Below are positions 14,805 through 20,357 of a DNA stretch of 20,357 nt, one piece after another; position 1 is the first letter of the stretch, and every line of letters begins with the position of its first letter. A program made the position numbers and the translations under genes. A model generated the notes under the pieces. The model made no database searches. It was given only the letters and a program-made list of their open reading frames with translations, and was not told where the DNA came from. This stretch comes from JAEKLB01 sp050249235 (GTDB taxonomy: Bacteria > Actinomycetota > Acidimicrobiia > Acidimicrobiales > CADCSY01), in contig JBFWQW010000052.1 in assembly GCA_050249235.1 (NCBI GenBank), positions 1 through 20,357 on the forward strand, in the 5' to 3' direction.

Positions 14805-16037
14805 TCAGCGGGTGGGGTTCTGGAGGATGTCCTTGAACGGGATGTCGCGGTCGAGGCTGGGCTCCCGGGGGAGGTCGAGCACCCGCTCACCGATGGTGTT
14901 GCGCTGGATCTCGCTCGTGCCGCCGGCGATGGCGAGCATCGGCGAGTTGACGCTCGCCGTCGCCAGGCCGGCGTGCTCGGGACGGGCCGGGTCCCAGGCC
15001 TGGGCCGCCACCCCGCCGAGGGCCATGCCCACGTTCGACGCCCGCCGGGCCAGGATGGCGCTGGCCAGCTTGGCCACCGAGCCCCTCGACCCGACGTTGA
15101 CGCCCGCCGCGATCTCGTCCCGCATCTTCTGGCCCATGTAGGCCAGGGTCTTCTCGAGGATGTAGATCTGCACGATCTCCTGGCGGACCGTCGGGTCGTC
15201 GGCCAGGCCCCGCTGGCGGGCCAGGTCCATGAAGCGCTCGGACTGGCTCTGGGCCCAGCTCTGGCCGCTGCCCCCGGCACCGGTGCCGGCGCCCAGGGCG
15301 AGGCGCTCGTGGGTGAGCATCGCGGTCAGGGCCTTCCAGCCGTTGTTCTCGGTGCCGACCAGGGCGTCGAGCGGCACCCGCACCTCGTCGAGGAACACCT
15401 CGTTGAAGTGGGCCTCGCCCGTCATCTGGCGCAGGGGCCGGATCGTCACGCCGGGGGTGCCCTGCAGCGGCACGATGAACATCGAGAGCCCGGCGTGCTT
15501 GGGCACGTCGGGATTGGTCCGGGCGACGCACAGGGCCAGGTCGGCGGTCATGGCGCCCGACGTCCAGACCTTCTGGCCGGTGAGCACGTACTCGTCGCCG
15601 TCACGGACGGCCTTGGTCTGGAGACCGGCCAGGTCGGAGCCGGCACCCGGCTCGGACAGGAGCTGGGTCCAGGTCTCCTCGCCGCGGATCATGCGGGGGA
15701 CGTGGCGCTTCTTCTGCTCCTCGGTGCCGAAGTCGAGCAGCGTCGGCGCGCAGATCCCGGTCGTCACCGCCTCGCCGACGGGCGGCATCGACCGGCCTCG
15801 GGACTCCTCGGCGAACACCCGCTGGAACTCGGACCCGAGGCCCTGCCCGCCGTAGGCGGGGTCGAGGGTGATGCCGAGCAGGCCGGCGTCCCAGAGGGCG
15901 GTGCGGAAGGCCCGGCTGTCGGCCCGGTCGGCACCGCTGAAGCGCGGCAGGTTCTCGTCGAGCCAGGCCCGGGCCTTCGCCCGGAAGGCGGCCAGCTCGG
16001 GCGACTCGGACGCGATCTCAGTGGGGGCGGTGCTCAT
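14805..16037 (-). CDS. Acyl-CoA dehydrogenase
   Basis: The 410-residue flavoprotein would introduce an alpha-beta double bond into an acyl-CoA, passing electrons to ETF. Family signatures are present: AYGGQGLGSEFQRVFAEE, QLLSEPGAGSDLAGLQT (125-141, FAD/substrate contact), KVWTSGA and AGGTSEIQRNTIGERVL (371-387). The base position used in medium-chain enzymes (the Glu of YEGT) is Gly372 here. A glutamate is instead found at E244 in LTHERLALGAG, matching the alternative position used by isovaleryl-CoA and long-chain enzymes. The start ATG 16037 has GGAGGG 5 bases upstream. It is the first gene of a three-gene minus-strand operon. Chain or ring substrate is unknown; similar actinobacterial FadE proteins act on lipids, branched acids or sterol side chains. 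Confidence 0.93.
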   Translation of the reverse strand: MSTAPTEIASESPELAAFRAKARAWLDENLPRFSGADRADSRAFRTALWDAGLLGITLDPAYGGQGLGSEFQRVFAEESRGRSMPPVGEAVTTGICAPTLLDFGTEEQKKRHVPRMIRGEETWTQLLSEPGAGSDLAGLQTKAVRDGDEYVLTGQKVWTSGAMTADLALCVARTNPDVPKHAGLSMFIVPLQGTPGVTIRPLRQMTGEAHFNEVFLDEVRVPLDALVGTENNGWKALTAMLTHERLALGAGTGAGGSGQSWAQSQSERFMDLARQRGLADDPTVRQEIVQIYILEKTLAYMGQKMRDEIAAGVNVGSRGSVAKLASAILARRASNVGMALGGVAAQAWDPARPEHAGLATASVNSPMLAIAGGTSEIQRNTIGERVLDLPREPSLDRDIPFKDILQNPTR

Positions 16038-16214
16038 CGGGACCCTCCGGGTAGCGGTCGGCGCCCGCGAGCATGCCGGGCCGGCGGGGCGGCGTCCAAG
16101 GAGTCGGGGCGCCGCCGGGACGCCGACGTGGAAGAGGCGGGCCGCCGGCACGTTCCGTGGGCTTGCCCCCACGCTGCGGTTTCCTCCCGTCGCCGGCCGG
16201 GGCAGAGTGGGCGG
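16038..16214. other. Divergent intergenic region (ACAD operon / secreted dehydrogenase)
   Basis: These 177 bases must hold the promoters of both divergent units. I see the ACAD ribosome binding site (16043-16048) and a short hairpin CGTGGG/CCCACG (16156-16161/16168-16173). CAGAGT lies 6 bases before ATG 16215 and would be a poor -10. No operator-like palindrome stands out. Confidence 0.4.
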
Positions 16215-18074
16215 ATGCGCCGGACCCTCGGAATCGTGCTGGTGGTGGCCGTCCTCACCGCCACGGCCGTGGTCGTGGCGGTGAGGTCGCCGCCGGCGGG
16301 CGCGGCGGTGGCGAACCGGCCGGTGGTGGCCATGGCGTCGACGCCGACCGGCCGGGGCTACTGGCTGGTGAGCGACGACGGCGGCGTCTTCGCCTTCGGC
16401 GACGCCGGCTTCCACGGCTCGACCGGCGCGGTCCGCCTCAACCAGCCCATCGTCGGCATGGCCCCCACCCCGAGTGGGGGCGGTTACTGGCTCGTCGCCA
16501 GCGACGGCGGCATCTTCGCCTTCGGCGACGCCCGGTTCCACGGGTCGACCGGGGCCATCCGCCTGAACCAGCCGGTCGTCGGCATGGCGGCGACGCCGAG
16601 CGGGGGCGGGTACTGGCTCGTCGCACGGGACGGCGGCATCTTCGCCTTCGGCGACGCGCCCTTCCGGGGGTCGACCGGGGCCATCGCCCTCAACCAGCCG
16701 GTCGTCGGCATGGCGGCGACGCCGAGCGGCGACGGGTACTGGCTCGTCGCACGGGACGGCGGCATCTTCGCCTTCGGTGGGGCCCGCTTCCACGGCTCGA
16801 CCGGCGCCATCCGCCTCAACCAGCCCATCGTCGGCATGGCCGCCACCCCGGGCGGGGGCGGCTACTGGCTGGCCGCCGCCGACGGCGGGATCTTCGCCTT
16901 CGGCGACGCCGGCTACCACGGGGGGCGGGCCGGGCTGCCGCTGGCGGCGCCGGTGGTCGAGCTCGACCGCACCCCATCGGGCGCCGGGTACTGGCTGGCG
17001 ACCGCCGACGGGAGCGTCTACGCCTTCGGCGACGCCGCGATCGACGGCTCGCTCGGCGCGCCGGCGCTCTCGGTGGGCACCGTCGTGGGCGGTCTCACCA
17101 TCCCCTGGGACGTGGCCTTCACGCCCGACGCCACGATGCTGCTCACCGAGCGGGGCGGGCGGTTCTCGGCCGTCGTGGACGGGATGCGGCGAACGCTGGC
17201 CCAGCCGTCCACCACCTTCGTGTCCGGCGAGGGCGGGATGATGGGCCTCGCCGTCGACCCCGACTTCGCCGTCAACCGGCTGGTGCGCATCTGCACCGCC
17301 TACGAGTCCGGCGGCGTGAAGGACGTGCGGGTGCAGACCTGGCTCGTCGACCTCGCCTACACGTCGGCCGCGCTGGTGGACGACGGGCTCGTGACCGGGA
17401 TCCCGCTCACGTCGGGCCGCCACTCCGGCTGCCGGCTGCTCAACGGTCCCGACGGCCACCTCTGGATCGGCACGGGGGACGCCGCCACGGGGACCAACCC
17501 GCAGAACCTGGGCTCCCTCGGCGGCAAGGTGCTGCGGGTCGACCGGTTCACCGGCGAGGCCGCCCCCGGCAACCTCCAGGGCCTCGTCTACTCCTACGGC
17601 CACCGCAACGTGCAGGGCCTGGCGCTCCGACCCGGCGGCGACGTGTTCTCCGTCGAGCACGGCCCCGACCGGGACGACGAGGTGAACCTGCTCCGGGCCG
17701 GCAACTACGGCTGGAACCCGGTGCCAGGCAGCTACAACGAGTCGGTCCCGATGACCGACCTGGCCGAGTTCCCGGACGCCATCCCTGCGGTGTGGAGCTC
17801 GGGTGCGCCGCCCGCCATCGCCCCGTCGGGTGCGACGTTCCTGGAGGGCCAGCAGTGGCAGGGCTGGAACGGCCAGCTCGTCGTGGCAACCCTCCGGGGC
17901 CAGCACCTCCGGCTCCTCTTCCTCGACGCCGCCGGCAAGGCCGTCGGCGACCACCGCTTCCTCACCGGCCACGGCCGCCTGCGCGACGTCACCCTCGGCC
18001 CGGACGGCGCCCTCTACGTGACGACCTCGAACGGCGGGGGTGCCGATGTCGTACTCCGGGTCGCCCCCACCTGA
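16215..18074 (+). CDS. Secreted repeat-domain / PQQ-type sugar dehydrogenase fusion
   Basis: The 619-residue product has three parts. Residues 1-30 are a signal peptide (MRRTLGIVLVVAVLTATAVV, then SPPAGAA). Residues 34-285 are six tandem 42-residue units, each containing GYWLV-x3-DGGIFAFGDA, a small beta-propeller-like array. Residues about 286-619 are a glucose/sorbosone dehydrogenase (Asd/YliI-like) six-bladed propeller: GLTIPWDVAFTPD, SGRHSGCRLLNGPDG with catalytic-type His403, WIGTGDAATG, YSYGHRNVQG (Arg464, Asn465) and VEHGPDRDDEVNLL. Such enzymes oxidise sugars with PQQ outside the membrane. No PQQ biosynthesis gene is in the window. The repeat half may bind cell wall or carbohydrate (inference). 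ATG 16215 places the signal peptide at the extreme N-terminus. Confidence 0.9.
   Translation: MRRTLGIVLVVAVLTATAVVVAVRSPPAGAAVANRPVVAMASTPTGRGYWLVSDDGGVFAFGDAGFHGSTGAVRLNQPIVGMAPTPSGGGYWLVASDGGIFAFGDARFHGSTGAIRLNQPVVGMAATPSGGGYWLVARDGGIFAFGDAPFRGSTGAIALNQPVVGMAATPSGDGYWLVARDGGIFAFGGARFHGSTGAIRLNQPIVGMAATPGGGGYWLAAADGGIFAFGDAGYHGGRAGLPLAAPVVELDRTPSGAGYWLATADGSVYAFGDAAIDGSLGAPALSVGTVVGGLTIPWDVAFTPDATMLLTERGGRFSAVVDGMRRTLAQPSTTFVSGEGGMMGLAVDPDFAVNRLVRICTAYESGGVKDVRVQTWLVDLAYTSAALVDDGLVTGIPLTSGRHSGCRLLNGPDGHLWIGTGDAATGTNPQNLGSLGGKVLRVDRFTGEAAPGNLQGLVYSYGHRNVQGLALRPGGDVFSVEHGPDRDDEVNLLRAGNYGWNPVPGSYNESVPMTDLAEFPDAIPAVWSSGAPPAIAPSGATFLEGQQWQGWNGQLVVATLRGQHLRLLFLDAAGKAVGDHRFLTGHGRLRDVTLGPDGALYVTTSNGGGADVVLRVAPT
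16314..17069. repeat. Six tandem 126-bp coding repeats
   Basis: The GGC/GGT/GGG-TAC-TGG codons of GYW recur at 16356, 16482, 16608, 16734, 16860 and 16986, exactly 126 bases apart. Units 2-4 are the most alike at DNA level and share, among others, the block GACGGCGGCATCTTCGCCTT. Unit 6 and the flanking halves are more diverged (GYWLATADGSVYAFGDA). Equal spacing without indels suggests duplication under fold constraint. Confidence 0.95.
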
Positions 18075-18413
18075 GCGGCCCGGACGTCGACTCGGCCACG
18101 TCCCGCCGGGCACGGGCTGTCCTGTCTAGGTGGCTGGCGCCTGCCGGCGCGGGTTGGTCGCGCCTGCCCGATCCGAGCGGGCTCGACCGACGGGTCACGT
18201 CGTGGTTCGATCGGGCGATGCGGGGCACCGAGCGCGTCGCGTGCGGGGCCGCCGGCGCCCGTTCGGTGGTCGGGTCCCGGCGGGGAGTCGGGGCGATCCC
18301 CGATGGGCCGCGCTGATGTCCGAAGGACGGACTCCCCGTCGAGCGGCGGAGAGAGAGCGCCGGGCGGGACGACCTCGTCGAGCGCTCCCCGGGGCGAGGC
18401 CGGGTGGCGTGCG
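18075..18413. other. 339-bp intergenic region
   Basis: No convincing gene is found here. A small hairpin GCGCC-TGCC-GGCGC (18137-18150) could end the dehydrogenase transcript. The phosphatase frame is open back to ATG 18303, but the 37 extra residues are Ser/Arg/Gly-rich and unlike a PhoD N-terminus. No clear promoter hexamer lies close to 18414. Confidence 0.5.
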
Positions 18414-20063
18414 ATGACGGCGACCGCCGACGTCGTCTTCCGGCACGCGGTGGCATCGTTCGAGCCGACCGGGACCGGCGTGCTGCTCTGGACCCGTTTG
18501 AGCGGCGGTGTCGACGACGCCGGGTGGGTGGTGGCCACGGACCCGGAGCTGCGCCAGGTGGTCGCTTCCGGTCGGCAGACCACGGGCCCGGAACGTGACC
18601 ACACGGTCGTGGTGGCCGTCGAGGATCTCGTCCCGGCGACCTCGTACTGGTACCGGTTCAGCGCCGGGGGGGAGGACTCGCCGATCGGCCGCACCCGCAC
18701 GCTCCCCGCTGGAGGCGCGACGTCGTTCCGCATGGCAACGGTGTCGTGCGCCCGCTTCTCGGTGGCCCCGCTCGGGGTCTACCGGGCGGTGGCGGAGCGC
18801 GAGGTCGACCTGGTGCTGCACCTCGGCGACTACCTCTACGAAGACGACGGGTCGAGCGGCCCCCGCCGACACGACCCGCCTCACGCGGCGGTCACCGTCG
18901 AGGACTACCGGCGTCGGCTGGCCCAGATCCGGGCCGATCCCGACGCGCAGGCACTGCACCTCCGCCATCCGATGATCACCATCTGGGACGACCACGACCT
19001 GAGCGACAATGCGTGGCGCGGTGGGGCGAAGGCCCACGATCCCGCCGAGCAAGGACCATGGGAAGCTCGGGCGGCCGCCGCCGCGCAGGCCCGACAGGAG
19101 TGGCTGCCCGGGCGGTTGCCCCGACCCGACGACCCCCGGATCACCTGGCGCTCCGTGGTGGTCGGTGACCTCGCCGAGGTGCTCCTGCTCGACACCCGCC
19201 TCGTCGGGCGCGACCTCCAGGCCGGGGAGGAGGAGGCCCCCGACCTCGACGATCCCAACCGGTCGCTGCTCGGCGCCGACCAACGGTCCTGGCTGCGCCA
19301 GCGGCTGCTCGACCTCGAGCGCCCCTGGGCCATCGTCGCCAGCGGGGTGGTGGTCAACAACCTGGAGCTCCCGTGGCCCCGGCCCCTGCTGTGGGTCAAC
19401 AGGCTCCTCCCGAACGGCTACGCGGTGCTCGACGGACGGGTCATGCACGACGACCAGTGGGACGGCTACCCCGCCGAGCGGGCCCGGCTGGTGGCGTGGA
19501 TGCGGCAGCGAGGCGGAGGCGGCGGCCGCACCGTCATCCTCTCCGGCGACGTCCACTCGTCATGGGCGTTCAACGGGCCGGTCGATCAGACCACCGGGTC
19601 GCCGGTCGCCGTGGAGATGACGACCCCGGCCGTGTCGTCGGCAGCCATGGGGCGGGCCCGCCTGCCGGGCTTCTGGCGCATCCTCGACCACGTGGCCAAC
19701 GCCCTCCCGGCCGTGGCGTGGGCAAACGTCACTGAGCGGGGCTACGGGATCGTCCACCTCACCCCCCGGTCCGCCACCGCGAGCTGGTGGTTCGCGCACC
19801 CCTACGACCTCGACCCGACGGCCCGCACGGTTCCCGGCGCGGCCTTCCGCTCCGAGCACCGATGGTGGCCACCTCGTCTCGAGGCGGTCGACCCGAGCAT
19901 GGACGACCCGGTCCGGCCGGGGCTGCCCCGACCGCTGCCCGGCCGTCCGAGCGACCTGTCCCGGCTTCGTCGACGCCGCCGGCTCCGCCTCGCCGCCGAG
20001 TCCCTCGCCTTCGCCTCCCTCCTGCTCGCGCCGATCGCCGCGCTGCGCCGCCGCCGCCGCTGA
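18414..20063 (+). CDS. PhoD-like alkaline phosphatase / metallophosphoesterase
   Basis: The 549-residue protein belongs to the PhoD family of Fe/Ca-dependent phosphomono- and diesterases. The N-terminal domain starts VVFRHAVASFEPTGTGVLLWTRL, the counterpart of the FxHGVASGDP start of PhoD, and continues as a fibronectin-like region (ATSYWYRF). Metal-site candidates are Cys112 (SCARF), Asp139 and Tyr142 (LGDYLYED), WDDHDLSDNAW, and Asp379/His381 (SGDVHSSW). Classical PhoD is exported by Tat; here no Tat signal or other signal peptide is seen at ATG 18414. The last 25 residues are hydrophobic, then Arg-rich (LAFASLLLAPIAALRRRRR), a possible tail anchor. Starting at ATG 18303 would add an Arg-containing stretch but no hydrophobic core. 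Location and substrate are therefore uncertain. Confidence 0.88.
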   Translation: MTATADVVFRHAVASFEPTGTGVLLWTRLSGGVDDAGWVVATDPELRQVVASGRQTTGPERDHTVVVAVEDLVPATSYWYRFSAGGEDSPIGRTRTLPAGGATSFRMATVSCARFSVAPLGVYRAVAEREVDLVLHLGDYLYEDDGSSGPRRHDPPHAAVTVEDYRRRLAQIRADPDAQALHLRHPMITIWDDHDLSDNAWRGGAKAHDPAEQGPWEARAAAAAQARQEWLPGRLPRPDDPRITWRSVVVGDLAEVLLLDTRLVGRDLQAGEEEAPDLDDPNRSLLGADQRSWLRQRLLDLERPWAIVASGVVVNNLELPWPRPLLWVNRLLPNGYAVLDGRVMHDDQWDGYPAERARLVAWMRQRGGGGGRTVILSGDVHSSWAFNGPVDQTTGSPVAVEMTTPAVSSAAMGRARLPGFWRILDHVANALPAVAWANVTERGYGIVHLTPRSATASWWFAHPYDLDPTARTVPGAAFRSEHRWWPPRLEAVDPSMDDPVRPGLPRPLPGRPSDLSRLRRRRRLRLAAESLAFASLLLAPIAALRRRRR

Positions 20064-20140
20064 TCGCGGCGAGACGGCCGCGGCGGCGTCCAGCGGTGGT
20101 GCTCGCCGTTCAGCCGGCCTGCCCCCGCCAGGCCACCGCG

Positions 20141-20146
20141 TACGAT
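20141..20146 (+). promoter_or_regulatory. Possible -10 element upstream of the tRNA gene
   Basis: TACGAT fits the actinobacterial -10 consensus and lies 56 bases before the tRNA 5' end, which would allow a 5' leader removed by RNase P. No good -35 is seen, so this is tentative. Confidence 0.3.
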
Positions 20147-20202
20147 CACGGCACACATCCGGCGAGCCGCAGGAGACCTCTCCGACGGTTCGTGCGGGCC
20201 CC

Positions 20203-20275
20203 GCTCCCGTAGCTCAGGGGATAGAGCGTCGGTTTCCTAAACCGTGCGTCGCAGGTTCGAATCCTGCCGGGGGCG
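20203..20275 (+). tRNA. tRNA-Arg (anticodon CCU)
   Basis: A full cloverleaf can be drawn. Acceptor GCTCCCG/CGGGGGC has one G-U pair; the D arm is GCTC...GAGC; the anticodon loop TTCCTAA has CCT at 34-36 (reads AGG). The T arm is GCAGG-TTCGAAT-CCTGC and the discriminator base is G. No CCA is encoded. The first anticodon-stem pair (27-43) is a T-T mismatch. AGG is rare in GC-rich genomes, so this is a minor isoacceptor. Confidence 0.95.
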
Positions 20276-20357
20276 CTGCAAAGTAGCAGGTCAGAGGCGG
20301 TTTCTGGATCGGCTCGGCTGGCTACGAGGGCGAGTTCCCCATCCACATCGCTACTCT
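20276..20357. other. Right-edge sequence after the tRNA
   Basis: These 82 bases contain no supported gene. A 4-bp stem CTGC/GCAG (20276-20279/20286-20289) is too weak to call a terminator. The 3' ends of tRNA genes are common integration sites, but no integrase or repeated tRNA end is visible before the window stops. Confidence 0.3.

Noticed and set aside
14397..16214. Upstream extension of the secreted dehydrogenase frame
   Set aside because: It is antisense to the ACAD operon. The signal peptide at ATG 16215 marks the true start.
16314..17069. CRISPR-like array
   Set aside because: The periodicity is 126 bases with no unique spacers, and the repeats are codons of one protein.
14805..18113. 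A 1102-codon open frame on the minus strand
   Set aside because: The acyl-CoA dehydrogenase accounts for 14805-16037. The upstream part is antisense to the secreted dehydrogenase.
20146..20346. Minus-strand frame with a PGRIRTCDARFRKPTLYPLS-type peptide
   Set aside because: This is the antisense translation of the tRNA-Arg gene, a well-known false protein in databases.

Overview
The window is very GC-rich DNA with strong G/C third-position bias and frequent GTG starts. Together with an F420-type luciferase-like oxidoreductase and a secreted protein with 'GYWLVASDGG'-type repeats, this points to an actinobacterium. My best guess is class Acidimicrobiia (Iamia-like), from recall of where such repeat proteins occur, not from a search. 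Nothing is visibly broken. There is no CRISPR array, prophage or complete insertion sequence. The first 31 bases may be the start of a leftward gene, possibly of a transposase.

Layout, left to right. (1) 206-838 encodes a membrane-anchored SAF/CpaB-like protein. Its end overlaps the convergent uppP (816-1856, minus), whose product carries an unusual low-complexity tandem-repeat insert. (2) A FlK-like hotdog thioesterase (1977-2354, plus) overlaps tail to tail with an alpha/beta hydrolase (2335-3282, minus). (3) A plus-strand pair overlapping by 3 bases encodes an LPG-synthase-TM-family membrane protein (3357-4409) and a PAP2 phosphatase/transferase of the inositol-phosphorylceramide-synthase type (4406-5197). 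It is followed closely by dxs (5208-7100), the first enzyme of the MEP isoprenoid pathway. (4) nfuA (7191-7802, minus; Fe-S carrier) is divergent from a phytoene-desaturase-family FAD oxidoreductase (7898-9310). (5) gluQ (9382-10287, minus) is divergent from an anchored Gmad2/GerMN protein (10387-11619). A hairpin separates the latter from an ABC exporter pair (ATPase 11723-12670, permease 12667-13473). (6) A minus-strand operon of acyl-CoA dehydrogenase (14805-16037), a small unknown protein (14361-14795) and an LLM oxidoreductase (13537-14364) is tightly spaced. (7) Divergent from it is a secreted two-part protein (16215-18074): six 42-residue repeats fused to a PQQ-type sugar dehydrogenase. 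(8) A PhoD-like phosphatase (18414-20063) and a tRNA-Arg(CCU) gene (20203-20275) close the window.

Functional links are modest. dxs makes isoprenoid precursors, UppP recycles undecaprenyl pyrophosphate, and the LPG-TM/PAP2 pair probably handles lipid or polyprenyl-phosphate chemistry at the membrane. The ACAD, small protein and LLM gene look like one catabolic or redox operon. The rest are ordinary single genes.

Three patterns run across genes. A recurring TAGC(C/G)T hexamer lies 6-9 bases before several start codons and suggests leaderless or near-leaderless transcripts. Related hairpins with a CGTTCYYYGTCG-like left arm sit at three convergent gene junctions. In-frame tandem repeats occur inside two proteins, UppP and the sugar dehydrogenase fusion. 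The most unusual protein is the repeat-plus-PQQ-dehydrogenase fusion.
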